A stretch of DNA of 64,000 nt from Burkholderiales bacterium (GTDB lineage Bacteria; Pseudomonadota; Gammaproteobacteria; Burkholderiales; SG8-39): assembly GCA_014860355.1 (NCBI GenBank), contig JACZJV010000057.1:1-64000 (forward strand). Reading direction: 5' to 3'. Shown in pieces: positions 25,914 through 34,475 of the stretch. Numbering within the stretch: the stretch's first letter is position 1; every line of letters begins with the position of its first letter. The position numbers were made by a program, and so were the translations under genes. Below the pieces are notes generated by a model. That model did not search any database and had not been told where the DNA came from. It worked only from the letters and a program-made list of their open reading frames with translations.

Positions 25914-27218
25914 TCAGCCCATGTGCATGGTGCGCGGCAGCCAGAGAATGATGTCGGGGAAGGCGAGGAACAAGCTCAGCGTGATTACGTCCGCGACGAA
26001 AAAAGGCGCGATTCCGACGAATACATCGCTGAGCGGTATATCCGGCCGTACGGCGTTCACCACAAAGCAGTTGAGCCCGATCGGCGGAGTGATGAGACAG
26101 ATTTCGCACATCTTGACCACGACAATGCCGAACCAGATCGGGTCGTAGCCGAGCGCGATCACCGCCGGATATACGACCGGCAGCGTCAGCAGCATCATTC
26201 CGATCGCGTCCATGAACATGCCGAGCACGGTATAGAACAGCAGGATGCAGATCATGATCATGAGCGGTGACAGCGGCAGCGTGATCACCCACTTGGCAAA
26301 GGCTTCGGGCAGGCCGGCGAAACCGAGGAAGCGCACGAACATGAGCACGCCCCAGATGATGGAAAAGATCATCACGGTCAGTTTGGCCGATTCGAGCAGC
26401 GCCTCGCGCAGGCTTTTCCAGCGCATGCCGTGGGCGAGCGCGAGCAGGAACACCACGCCGGCGCCCAGCGCGCCGGCCTCGGTGGGTGTGGCCCAGCCGA
26501 AATACATGGCGCTGAAAATGATGATCACGACGGCGAAAATCGGCAGCGTCCCGGGCAGCGAGCGCCAGCGCTGCTCCCAGGTGAACCCGGTGAGCGGCCG
26601 CCCGAGCTTGGGGTTGATGGTCGACATGACGATGATGATTAGCACGTAGACCAGCGCCGAGAGCACGCCCGGCAGGAAGCCCGCGACCAGCAGGGCGCCG
26701 ACTGACTCCTCGACGATGATGGCGTAGATCACCAGCAGCGCGCTCGGCGGGATCAGCGAGGCGAGCGTGCCGCCTGCGGCGACTACGCCCGCGGCGAGGC
26801 GCCGGTCGTAGCCGTATTTGAGCATGTCGGGGATGGCGACGCGGCTGAACACGGCCGCGGTGGCCGTGCTCGCTCCGGATACCGCGGCGAATCCGGTCGC
26901 AGCCATGACCGTCGCGACGGCGAGCCCGCCTGGCACCCAGCCCAGCCATTTGCGCGCGGCGTCGAACAGCGATTCGGTAATGCCGGCGTGAAACGCGAGA
27001 TAGCCGATGAGTATGAACATGGGCAGTACGCTAAGCGTGTAGGTGACCGCCTTGGAGTGCGGAATCGTGCCGGCCATGCCGGCACCGGCGTCCCAACCTA
27101 TCATGCTGACCAGGCCGATCATGCCGACCAGCGCCGCGGCGTAGAACACGCGCACGCCGAGGAACACAAGCGCGACTAGGGCGACGACGCCGATGATGCC
27201 GATGGTGAATGGATCCAA
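25914..27218 (-). CDS. TRAP transporter large permease (DctM family)
   Basis: 434 residues, about 12 hydrophobic segments. DctM features: PMFILIGYLAFHAGI near residue 50, the ATGFAAVSGASTATAAVFSRVAIPDM type motif (here AAVSGASTATAA), and GGTLASLIPPSALLVIYAI, the conserved PP-containing loop. It is the sodium/proton-coupled translocating subunit, working with the DctQ subunit (1-base gap) and the binding protein upstream. Substrate not determinable; organic acids are the usual range. Confidence 0.93.
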   Translation of the reverse strand: MDPFTIGIIGVVALVALVFLGVRVFYAAALVGMIGLVSMIGWDAGAGMAGTIPHSKAVTYTLSVLPMFILIGYLAFHAGITESLFDAARKWLGWVPGGLAVATVMAATGFAAVSGASTATAAVFSRVAIPDMLKYGYDRRLAAGVVAAGGTLASLIPPSALLVIYAIIVEESVGALLVAGFLPGVLSALVYVLIIIVMSTINPKLGRPLTGFTWEQRWRSLPGTLPIFAVVIIIFSAMYFGWATPTEAGALGAGVVFLLALAHGMRWKSLREALLESAKLTVMIFSIIWGVLMFVRFLGFAGLPEAFAKWVITLPLSPLMIMICILLFYTVLGMFMDAIGMMLLTLPVVYPAVIALGYDPIWFGIVVVKMCEICLITPPIGLNCFVVNAVRPDIPLSDVFVGIAPFFVADVITLSLFLAFPDIILWLPRTMHMG

Positions 27219-27219
27219 G

Positions 27220-27837
27220 TCAGCCCCTTCGCGCGCTGTCTTCGACTTCCTGGGTGGCCAGATCCTCGGCAGTCAGCACCCGGGGCACTGCGACCGACTC
27301 GGCTTGCGGATCCAGCCATAGCCGCATGTAGCCGGCTAGCTGGACCAGCAGGCGCAGCCACAGCAGCGCGAACGAAACCGGCACGACAAGTTTTGACGGC
27401 CATATCGGCAGCTCCGCATCGATGGTGCTGTCGCCGAGCTGATAGGCACGCAAGAAATGCTCGAAGCCGTACCATACGAGCACGCCGATAATAAACAAAC
27501 CGACGAGCGTCCCCGCGATCTCCATGGCGTAATGCCAGCGGCCCTTCGCCATTTTCAGGAACAACTCCATGCGCACGTGGCCGCCGACGCGCTGGCAATA
27601 GGCGATGCCGAGAAAAGCGAAGCTTGCGATCGAGATCTCGACGAAGTCGATGTAACCGGGTATGGGCGCGTGGAACAGCCGTCGCCCGAGCACCTGCGCC
27701 ACACCGAGCAGCATCAGGCCGAAAATGAACAATGCTGCGACGAGATTGAAAGAGGTCTCGACCCGGCCGAGCAGCAGGTGGAACCGGCTGAGCTTCGGTG
27801 CCGCCGCGCTCGGCGCGTCGTCGCGATCAAGATTCAT
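27220..27837 (-). CDS. TRAP transporter small permease (DctQ family)
   Basis: 205 residues with four membrane segments (for example FNLVAALFIFGLMLLGVAQVL; IEISIASFAFLGIAYC-like; AGTLVGLFIIGVLVWYG; VPVSFALLWLRLLVQLAG). The CQRVGGHVRMELF motif between segments is typical of DctQ. N- and C-terminal tails of about 25 residues are cytoplasmic. Middle gene of the binding protein / DctQ / DctM operon. Confidence 0.9.
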   Translation of the reverse strand: MNLDRDDAPSAAAPKLSRFHLLLGRVETSFNLVAALFIFGLMLLGVAQVLGRRLFHAPIPGYIDFVEISIASFAFLGIAYCQRVGGHVRMELFLKMAKGRWHYAMEIAGTLVGLFIIGVLVWYGFEHFLRAYQLGDSTIDAELPIWPSKLVVPVSFALLWLRLLVQLAGYMRLWLDPQAESVAVPRVLTAEDLATQEVEDSARRG

Positions 27838-27889
27838 GGCAATGAGGATGTTCCCGGGGGCGCTGGCCCCCGGATTGCATCACTACTGG

Positions 27890-28921
27890 TTACTGGCCTG
27901 CTGTCTTGAAGACCAGGTCGAGCACGCCCTGCGCGTCGAACTTGTCCTTGTTCTCCGCCACCCACTTGTCCCACACCGGCTTGCCGGCCACCTTGCGGAA
28001 TTCCTTCAGTTGGGCATCAGTGTAGGTGACTGGTTTGAGCTTCTTATGCAACATGGGCAGGTTCTTCTTGTCGATTTCCTCGTAGGCCTGGATCTGCACC
28101 TTGCTGACTTCTGCCTTGGAGTCCATCACCAGCTTCCTGTACTGCTCGGGCAACTTCGCCCAGGAGGACTTGCTGAATACAATCGGGCACTCCGAGGTGC
28201 CGGGCGACATATTGGTGGTGAACCAGTCGGAGACCTCGGGAATCTTGTACGCCACCTGCGCGTAGGTGTAGGGGAACGAGGCTGCGTCCATGGTGCCGCG
28301 CTGCATGGATGTGTACACCTCGGTCGCGGTGGTGGTGGTCTTGATCGCGCCCAGAATCTCCATCGCATCGCCGAGACCGCCACCCGCACGCACGCGCTTG
28401 CCCTTCCAGCCTTCGAGGGTGACCGGCGGGGCGCCTTTGCCGAGAAACTCATACTGGGGCAGCAGCGTCGAGGCGTAGGCCATGGCGTTCCAGTGGTCCA
28501 TGTCGGCCACCAGCGCCGGGTGCTTGAACAGGGTTTCGCGCACTTTGAGCGATACGTTCCAGTCGCCCAGGGGCAGGAATGGCAGCGAGAACACCATAAA
28601 GGCGGGGTTTTTGCCCGGGTGGTAGAAGTTGCAGAAATGCGCGCCGTCTATGGCATTGATCTTGATGCTATCGAGGTTTTCGCGGTCTTTGGAAAACGCC
28701 TCGCCATAACCCACCCGAATGGTGAAGTTGCCCCCGGTTTTCCTGTCGACGATCGCGGCAAGTGTCTCGATGCCCACCGTGAAGGCGCGCGCCTTGCCCC
28801 AGGTGGAGAACTTCCACTCGATCTTCGGGCCATTGACTTCGGCGGCCAGGGCCGCGCCCGATGTCAGGGCAAACGCGGCCAGAATCGCGGCCGCGGTTAT
28901 ACGTTGTGCAGGGTTTCGCAT
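27890..28921 (-). CDS. TRAP transporter periplasmic substrate-binding protein (DctP family)
   Basis: 343 residues with a signal peptide (ITAAAILAAFALTSGAALA). DctP features: WKFSTWGKARAFTVGIETLA at the start of the mature protein, LKVRETLFKHPAL, GKRVRAGGG with the conserved arginine that contacts substrate carboxylates, and AASFPYTYAQVAYKI. GAGGAGGAG precedes the ATG at 28921. First gene of this TRAP operon. Confidence 0.92.
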   Translation of the reverse strand: MRNPAQRITAAAILAAFALTSGAALAAEVNGPKIEWKFSTWGKARAFTVGIETLAAIVDRKTGGNFTIRVGYGEAFSKDRENLDSIKINAIDGAHFCNFYHPGKNPAFMVFSLPFLPLGDWNVSLKVRETLFKHPALVADMDHWNAMAYASTLLPQYEFLGKGAPPVTLEGWKGKRVRAGGGLGDAMEILGAIKTTTTATEVYTSMQRGTMDAASFPYTYAQVAYKIPEVSDWFTTNMSPGTSECPIVFSKSSWAKLPEQYRKLVMDSKAEVSKVQIQAYEEIDKKNLPMLHKKLKPVTYTDAQLKEFRKVAGKPVWDKWVAENKDKFDAQGVLDLVFKTAGQ

Positions 28922-29011
28922 GGCTGTCTCCTCCTCAGGTTGAATGGCGGAGGAGATCGAGTCCCCTCTCTATTGATCGTCTTTGCCGCGGCGGTGTTGT
29001 CGAATCTGCGG

Positions 29012-29041
29012 CCGCGAAATTCGCGGCGGACGCAGTCCGCC
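29012..29041. other. Two abutting hairpins upstream of the TRAP operon
   Basis: CCGCGAA/TTCGCGG (29012-29026) and GGCGGAC/GTCCGCC (29025-29041) are perfect 7-bp inverted repeats sharing two bases, 90-120 bases upstream of the TRAP binding-protein start. Possible operator or leader structure. Confidence 0.4.
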
Positions 29042-29127
29042 ACCGATTGACATTAACACAGGGACCCACGACTGACAACCGCGGCTCCGTCCGCAGCGGG
29101 TCCGTCCACAATCAGAGGGACGCACGC

Positions 29128-29154
29128 AAAAAAATGGGCGGCCATGGGCCGCCC
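29128..29154 (-). terminator. metK: Rho-independent terminator of metK
   Basis: On the minus strand GGGCGGCC/GGCCGCCC (8-bp perfect stem, 3-nt loop) is followed by ATTTTTTT. It begins 27 bases after the metK stop and insulates the TRAP operon downstream. Confidence 0.9.
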
Positions 29155-29180
29155 GTCGGTGCAGATGCCGCGAGTATTCT

Positions 29181-30365
29181 TCAGGCCGGAACGGCCGCCA
29201 TCTTTATTCCGGCATCGGCCGCAAGCGCCTGCGCCTTGTCGGTTGCTTCCCAGGTGAACTCAGGTTCGTCGCGGCCGAAATGGCCGTAGGCCGCGGTCTT
29301 TTCGTAGATCGGGCGCAGCAGGTCGAGCATTTCCACAATGCCCTTGGGGCGCAGGTCGAAATGCCTCTGCACCAGCTCGGACAGTTTTTCGTCCGAAATC
29401 CTGCCGGTGCCGAAGGTAGTGACCATGACGCTGGTCGGGCGCGCCACGCCGATCGCGTAGGACACCTGAATCTGGCACCGGCTCGCAAGGCCGGCGGCGA
29501 CCACGTTCTTGGCGACGTAGCGCGCGGCGTAGGCGGCGGAACGGTCGACTTTGGACGGATCCTTGCCGGAGAAAGCACCGCCGCCGTGCGGTGCGGATCC
29601 GCCGTAGGTATCGACGATGATCTTGCGTCCGGTCAGGCCGCAGTCGCCCTTGGGGCCGCCGATCTCGAAGGCGCCGGTCGGGTTGACGAGGTACTTGATG
29701 CGGCCGTTGATCAAATGCCTGGGCAGAACCGGCCTGACGATCTGCTCGATCACCGCTTCTTCGATCTGCTTGTGCGTCATGCCCGGGGCGTGCTGGGTGG
29801 ACAGGACCACGGTGTCGATCGAGTCCGGCTTGCCGTCGGTGTAGCGTACGGTGACCTGCGATTTGGCGTCGGGGCGCAGCCACGGCATGCGCCCGTCGCG
29901 GCGCAGTTCCGACTGGCGCTCCACCAGACGGTGCGACAGGTGGATCGCCAGCGGCATCATTTGCGGGGTTTCGTCGCAGGCGTAGCCGAACATCAGTCCC
30001 TGGTCGCCCGCGCCCTGATCCAGGTCCAGTCCCTTGCCTACATCCACTCCCTGGGCGATGTCCTTGGACTGTTCGCCGTAGGCCACGATCACGGTGCAGG
30101 TGTGCGTATCGAAGCCGATCGCCGGATCGTCGTAACCGATGCGCTTGATGGTCTTGCGCGCCACTTCGTTGTAGTTGACCCGCGCGCCGGTGGTGATTTC
30201 TCCGGCGAGCACCACCAGATTGTCCTTGACCAGCGTCTCGGCTGCGACTCGGGAGGATTTGTCCTGCGCTAGAATAGCGTCCAGAACCGCATCGGAAATC
30301 TGGTCGGCTACTTTGTCCGGGTGGCCTTCGGAGACCGATTCTGAGGTAAAAAGGAACGAGCTCAT
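29181..30365 (-). CDS. metK: S-adenosylmethionine synthetase
   Basis: 394 residues, full length. Makes SAM from methionine and ATP. Signatures: [20 protein letters not shown] (start), [13 protein letters not shown], the [10 protein letters not shown] loop, and [18 protein letters not shown] with the catalytic lysines and arginine. Stands as its own unit with a strong terminator, divergent from the acyltransferase gene. I looked for a SAM riboswitch in its short leader and found none. Confidence 0.96.
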   Translation of the reverse strand: MSSFLFTSESVSEGHPDKVADQISDAVLDAILAQDKSSRVAAETLVKDNLVVLAGEITTGARVNYNEVARKTIKRIGYDDPAIGFDTHTCTVIVAYGEQSKDIAQGVDVGKGLDLDQGAGDQGLMFGYACDETPQMMPLAIHLSHRLVERQSELRRDGRMPWLRPDAKSQVTVRYTDGKPDSIDTVVLSTQHAPGMTHKQIEEAVIEQIVRPVLPRHLINGRIKYLVNPTGAFEIGGPKGDCGLTGRKIIVDTYGGSAPHGGGAFSGKDPSKVDRSAAYAARYVAKNVVAAGLASRCQIQVSYAIGVARPTSVMVTTFGTGRISDEKLSELVQRHFDLRPKGIVEMLDLLRPIYEKTAAYGHFGRDEPEFTWEATDKAQALAADAGIKMAAVPA

Positions 30366-30438
30366 GTGTTGGGTTCTGGTTGGTTAAAAACGGGCTGCAA
30401 GGATAGCACGTCTTGATTCAATGCCAAAGTGACGCAGG

Positions 30439-31290
30439 GTGATACTGAGTCTGGCACGGCTGCTCGCCAGGCTTCCGCTTTCCGTTTTGCACCGATTGGG
30501 TGCGCTATGCGGAATGATCGTCTACCTCGCGTCGCCGCGCTACCGCCGTTGCCTGTGCACCAACCTGCGCACGGCGGGTTTTACGCAAACCGCCCTTTTG
30601 CGCCAGGCGATAGCCGAAGCGGGCAAGGGCCTGTTGGAGTTGCCCGCGATCTGGTTGCGCCCGCATGAGACTGTCGCCGGCTGGGTGGCGCAAGTGTCCG
30701 GTTGGGAACTGGTCGAGGACGCGCTGGCGCGCCGGCGCGGCATCATTTTTCTTACGCCCCACCTGGGCTGCTTCGAGATTACCGCGCAATACTATGCCTT
30801 TCGAGCGAGCGCCCAGGCTCCGTTGACCGCGCTATACCGGCCGCCGAAGATGAAAGCGGTGGAATCGCTGCTGCTTGCCGGGCGCGACCGGCCCAATCTG
30901 CATATGGCCAGCGCCAATCTGAAGGGCGTGCGCGCGCTGCTGCGCGCGCTCAGGCGGGGTGAAGCGATCGGTATCCTGCCCGATCAGGCGCCGGGCGTGG
31001 GCGAGGGCGAGTGGGCCGAATTTTTCGGGCGCCCCGCCTACACCATGACCCTGGCCGGACGGCTCGCCGCGGGCTCGGACGCACAAATTATCCTGGCGTA
31101 TGCCGAGCGCCTGGAGCAGGGCGGGGGTTATCACCTGCACCTTGCACCCATGCCGGCGCCGCTCACCGGCGAATTGCCGGCGCGCACCTTGAACCGTGCA
31201 CTGGAGGGCTTGATACGCCTGTGCCCGGCGCAGTATGCCTGGGGATACAACCGTTACAAGGTTCCTGCCGGGGCGCAGGCGCCGAAATGA
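30439..31290 (+). CDS. Lipid A biosynthesis acyltransferase-like protein (LpxL/HtrB family)
   Basis: 283 residues from a GTG at 30439. The HX4E catalytic motif is TPHLGCFE, followed by ALYRPPK and GIGILPDQAPGVGEGEW-type sequence (here AIGILPDQAPG), which define the LpxL/LpxM superfamily of inner-membrane acyl-ACP transferases that add secondary acyl chains to lipid A. A hydrophobic N-terminus anchors it in the membrane. Position beside metK and ahead of dapF is the usual betaproteobacterial order. Confidence 0.88.
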   Translation: MILSLARLLARLPLSVLHRLGALCGMIVYLASPRYRRCLCTNLRTAGFTQTALLRQAIAEAGKGLLELPAIWLRPHETVAGWVAQVSGWELVEDALARRRGIIFLTPHLGCFEITAQYYAFRASAQAPLTALYRPPKMKAVESLLLAGRDRPNLHMASANLKGVRALLRALRRGEAIGILPDQAPGVGEGEWAEFFGRPAYTMTLAGRLAAGSDAQIILAYAERLEQGGGYHLHLAPMPAPLTGELPARTLNRALEGLIRLCPAQYAWGYNRYKVPAGAQAPK

Positions 31291-31400
31291 AGCCGCCAGG
31301 CGCGAGCGAAGAGCGGGTGCAGACTACAGCGGGGCGCAGTCGACGGGCGCGCGAGCGCTTCGGGATCCGCCCGCCGGCGTTTTCAGGAGCCCTTTGCGGT

Positions 31401-31406
31401 TAGAAT
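31401..31406 (+). promoter_or_regulatory. -10 element giving a leaderless transcript of the CoA-binding protein gene
   Basis: TAGAAT ends 6 bases before the ATG at 31413, so the expected transcript start coincides with the A of the start codon. No Shine-Dalgarno sequence is present in this short interval. Confidence 0.5.
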
Positions 31407-31412
31407 TGCGCC

Positions 31413-31832
31413 ATGCACTTTACCAACCCGGAACCCGAGCAGATCAAAGCGTTGCTGCGCAGCGTGAAGACCATCGCGGTCGTCGGATTTTCGCCCAAGC
31501 CCGGCCGCCCCAGCCACAGTATTGCGCGCCGCCTGCAGCAGTACGGATTCCGCATCATCCCGGTGCGCCCGGGCATCAGCGAGGGCCTGGGCGAAAAGGC
31601 ATATCCGGACCTTGCCGCAGTGCCGGATGCGATCGACCTCGTCAACGTGTTCCGCTCGGGCAAATACGTCCCCGGGATACTAGACCAGTGCCTGCACTCT
31701 GGCATCAAGAACATCTGGATGCAGGAGGGCGCCGAGCACGGGGCGTCGGCCGAGCGCGCGCAGGCCGCGGGCATGACCGTGGTCATGGGGCGCTGCATCG
31801 GGCGCGACTACGCGCAGTTCTGCCTTGACTAG
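31413..31832 (+). CDS. CoA-binding domain protein (YccU family)
   Basis: 139 residues of the CoA_binding_2 family. The Rossmann core shows TIAVVGFSPKPGRPSHSIARRLQ (VVGFSPKPGRPSHSIA), IIPVRPG, DLVNVFR and IWMQEGAEH, all typical. Binds CoA or a related nucleotide; no defined physiological role. Begins 122 bases after the acyltransferase gene with its own leaderless-type promoter. Confidence 0.9.
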   Translation: MHFTNPEPEQIKALLRSVKTIAVVGFSPKPGRPSHSIARRLQQYGFRIIPVRPGISEGLGEKAYPDLAAVPDAIDLVNVFRSGKYVPGILDQCLHSGIKNIWMQEGAEHGASAERAQAAGMTVVMGRCIGRDYAQFCLD

Positions 31833-31845
31833 GGGTTTCATTGAA

Positions 31846-31915
31846 TACGAGGGGATGCGCCCCGAAGGAAGTCCCCTCGGGGGATATCTCCTCACGCCCC
31901 CCTATTGCAGGGGCG
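31846..31915. repeat. Structured intergenic repeat, copy 2 of TAYGAGGGGA with two hairpins
   Basis: CGAGGGGA (31848-31855) pairs with TCCCCTCG (31872-31879), and CGCCCC (31895-31900) with GGGGCG (31910-31915). The motif GGGGATATCTCC lies between. Related elements are at 436 and 61574. Confidence 0.5.
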
Positions 31916-31933
31916 ATTTCGGTGATTCCGCGT

Positions 31934-32437
31934 ATGGCCTCTGAAGAATTGCGTATCGCGCCGCTCTCCGATGGCGACATAGACGCGGTCATCGGACTTG
32001 CCGGGGTCATCTGGCGCCAGCACTATCCGGGCATCATCAGCACCGAGCAGATCGATTACATGCTGGCGCAGCGCTATACGCCCGCGCTTATCCGCGCCCA
32101 AATGCAAAGCGGCAGCGCCTGGTGGGAACAGGCGCTGGTCGGCAGCCGCATGATAGGTTTTGCCCAGTACGAACTGTACGGGCGCTCGATGAAGCTCGAC
32201 AAACTCTATCTGCACCTGGATTTTCAGCACCGGGGCTACGGCGCCCGCATGCTCGCGCATATCGAGGACGTAGCCCGCCGGCGCGGCTTGGGCGCGGTCA
32301 GGCTCAACGTCAACAAGCAAAACCTCAAGGCCATCACCGCCTACCGCAGGAGCGGTTATGAGACGGTAGAGAGCGTGGTCGCCGATATCGGCGGTGGTTA
32401 TGTCATGGACGACTACGTCATGGAAAAGAAACTGTGA
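31934..32437 (+). CDS. GNAT-family N-acetyltransferase
   Basis: 167 residues from the ATG at 31934; the frame is open further upstream but that part is the palindromic repeat. GNAT motifs: VIGLAGVIWRQHYPGIIS, the acetyl-CoA loop HLDFQHRGYGARML, and VNKQNLKAITAYRRSGYE, typical of RimI-like enzymes. Its stop overlaps the GTG of the dapF remnant (GTGA). Substrate unknown. Confidence 0.85.
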   Translation: MASEELRIAPLSDGDIDAVIGLAGVIWRQHYPGIISTEQIDYMLAQRYTPALIRAQMQSGSAWWEQALVGSRMIGFAQYELYGRSMKLDKLYLHLDFQHRGYGARMLAHIEDVARRRGLGAVRLNVNKQNLKAITAYRRSGYETVESVVADIGGGYVMDDYVMEKKL

Positions 32438-32643
32438 AAACCGCGCTCACTGTGATGCAGGGGACGGGCAAGGATTTCGTTGTGCTGGACGGCATCCGCC
32501 ACGACCTGCTCGATAAAAGATTGGGTGTTTCGACCCGAGCAGGAGATTTGACGATTAGCCGGGAAGGCGCGGACAATCCGGTATGGATGACAGGTCCTGC
32601 GGCCACCGTATTCGACGGAGAATTGGAAATCGATGAAAGCTGA
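32434..32643 (+). pseudogene. dapF: Diaminopimelate epimerase remnant with large internal deletion
   Basis: 69 codons, in frame, GTG start. The N-terminal part (LTVMQGTGKDFVVLDGIRHDL) is the beginning of DapF, where the usual motif is MxGxGNDFVVxD; the C-terminal part (AGDLTISREGADNPVWMTGP, then AATVFDGELEI) is its end. About 200 central residues are missing, including both catalytic cysteines (Cys73 and Cys217 in E. coli numbering; the family is about 275 residues long). The join falls at LLDKRLGV, a place where the N-side (LADRRFGV in the family) and C-side (LLDxRV) are alike. DUF484 and xerC follow in the normal order, so this is the native dapF locus. The peptide cannot be an epimerase. 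Confidence 0.88.
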
Positions 32644-33277
32644 AGAAGTCGTACGCTACCTGCAGGACAACCCGGGTTTTTTCGAAGACTATGCCGAATT
32701 GCTGGCGCAAATCTACATTCCGCACCCGCACGGCGGGCGTGCCATTCCAATCGCTGAGCGCCAGATTCTCACCTTGCGCGAAAAAAGCAGAATGCTGGAG
32801 GGCAAACTTGCGGAACTGATCATGTTCGGCGAAGAGAACGACGCGATCGGTGAGAAAATACACCGGTTGTGCCTTGCGCTGCTTCCCGCCGCGGACCTGC
32901 AAGCCATGCTGCAGGTGCTGTATTACAACTTGCGCGAGGACTTTACCGTGCCGCACACGGCGCTGCGGATCTGGCGCGGCGCGGGACAGGGCATCGAATT
33001 TGCGGTTGCAAGCGAGGAATTGCACCAATACGCGGGCCGACTCGAGCGTCCATTTTGCGGCCCCGACGCGAATCCGGAAGTGCTGCGCTGGTTCGGCGAC
33101 ACGGCGGCACAGCTGCGCTCGATTGCCTGCATGCCGCTGCGCGACGGCGGCGGCGAGTGCTTCGGCATGCTGGCGCTCGCGAGCGAGGATCCGAAACGCT
33201 TCTACCCGGAGATGGGAACGCTCTATCTCAAGCGCCTGGGCGAGCTGCTGGGTGCGGCGCTGCAGCGGTACTTGTAG
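32633..33277 (+). CDS. DUF484 family protein
   Basis: 214 residues, GAF-like DUF484 family. Starts with the conserved VVRYLQDNPGFFEDYAELLA and IYIPHPHGGRAIPI, has a coiled segment (LREKSRMLEGKLAELI), then a GAF-like domain ending GEMGTLYLKRLGELLGAAL-like (here YPEMGTLYLKRLGELLGAAL). Found between dapF and xerC in many beta- and gammaproteobacteria; function not known. Its ATG overlaps the end of the dapF remnant by 11 bases. Confidence 0.92.
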   Translation: MKAEEVVRYLQDNPGFFEDYAELLAQIYIPHPHGGRAIPIAERQILTLREKSRMLEGKLAELIMFGEENDAIGEKIHRLCLALLPAADLQAMLQVLYYNLREDFTVPHTALRIWRGAGQGIEFAVASEELHQYAGRLERPFCGPDANPEVLRWFGDTAAQLRSIACMPLRDGGGECFGMLALASEDPKRFYPEMGTLYLKRLGELLGAALQRYL

Positions 33278-33279
33278 CC

Positions 33280-34203
33280 ATGGCGGCGGATCAGGCTAAC
33301 GCGACCCAGCCCGATCCCCGCCGCGAGCTGCTAGCGGCCTACCTCGGGCACCTGTCGCATCAGCGCCATCTCGCCGCGGGCACGCGCCGCAACTACTTCA
33401 AGGACATCGAAGCCCTGTTCGAGCTGCATCCGGGAGTGGAGCTCGCGCGCATGCAGCCGCAGCACATCCGCCGCGGCGTGGCGCAATTGCATGCGCGCGG
33501 CCTGTCCGGGCGCACCATCGCGCATATGCTGTCGGCCTGGCGCGGCCTGTTCAGCTGGCTCACCCGCCATCGCGGCTACAGCGCCAACCCCTGCATGGGC
33601 CTGCGCGCGCCCAAGTCGGCCAGGGGATTGCCCAAGGCGCTTTCGCCCGAAGCGGCGGGACAGCTGCTCGACGCTGCGGCCGAGACGCCGGCCGATATGC
33701 GCGACAAGGCGATGTTCGAACTCGCCTACTCCTCCGGGTTGCGCCTGGCCGAACTGGTCAGCCTCGATCTGGCGCAGGCCGACGCGATCCGCCGCGATTG
33801 CGAGGTGACGGTGACCGGCAAGGGCGGCAAGACGCGCAGCGTGCCGGTGGGCGCGAACGCGCGCGCGGCGATCGAAGACTGGCTGGGCTCCCGGGCGTTG
33901 CTTGCGCGCGCGGATGTGCCGGCGCTATTCGTCGGCGCGCGCGGCGAGCGCATCGCGCCGGGCGTGGTGCGCGCGCGCCTGGCGCAATGGGCCATCCGCG
34001 CCGGCTTGCCGGTGCATGTCCACCCGCATGTGTTGCGCCATTCCTTTGCCACGCACGTGCTGCAGTCCTCGGGCGACTTGCGCGCGGTGCAGGAGATGCT
34101 GGGGCATTCGAGCATTTCGACTACCCAGGTGTACACACACCTGGACTTCCAGTACCTGGCCAAGGCCTACGACGCCGCGCATCCGCGGGCGAAGAAGAAA
34201 TAA
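33280..34203 (+). CDS. xerC: Tyrosine recombinase XerC
   Basis: 307 residues from ATG 33280, 2 bases after the DUF484 stop. With XerD it resolves chromosome dimers at dif. N-terminal SAM-like core-binding domain (about 15-105), C-terminal catalytic domain with Arg in SGLRLAELV, Lys in GKGGKTR, HVLRHSFATH (His-x-x-Arg), the second His in GHSSISTTQ and the nucleophile Tyr in VYTHLDF. All catalytic residues are present. Final gene of the cluster. Confidence 0.95.
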   Translation: MAADQANATQPDPRRELLAAYLGHLSHQRHLAAGTRRNYFKDIEALFELHPGVELARMQPQHIRRGVAQLHARGLSGRTIAHMLSAWRGLFSWLTRHRGYSANPCMGLRAPKSARGLPKALSPEAAGQLLDAAAETPADMRDKAMFELAYSSGLRLAELVSLDLAQADAIRRDCEVTVTGKGGKTRSVPVGANARAAIEDWLGSRALLARADVPALFVGARGERIAPGVVRARLAQWAIRAGLPVHVHPHVLRHSFATHVLQSSGDLRAVQEMLGHSSISTTQVYTHLDFQYLAKAYDAAHPRAKKK

Positions 34204-34475
34204 CGACCATCAGTACCGAGCGACTTCGGCCGGTCTCCTCGAGTGGGGTCGAGATGATCGAGAACCCTGGCGCCGTCTGGCGCGATGCATCGACAAAAGC
34301 GACTACCTCGGACCAGATAAATCGATTGTTTCAGTTTAGCCACAAGGGGGCGTTGGCTACGCAAGCAACATGCACTTCCAGATATCGGCCGCGAAGCCAG
34401 CGCCGGTCACCAAGCGCGCAGATGCCCTGTTCCGCGCGCTTACCCATCAATCGATTGCGGCATCCGCGGGCCAAT

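Noticed and set aside
30366-30438. SAM riboswitch before metK
   Set aside because: The leader between metK and its divergent neighbour is only about 70 bases and lacks the conserved blocks of SAM-I, SAM-II or SAM/SAH aptamers that I know.
34204-34475. Possible pseudogene or RNA between xerC and lysR
   Set aside because: Neither strand shows a recognisable gene fragment, tRNA-like fold or riboswitch block; left unannotated.
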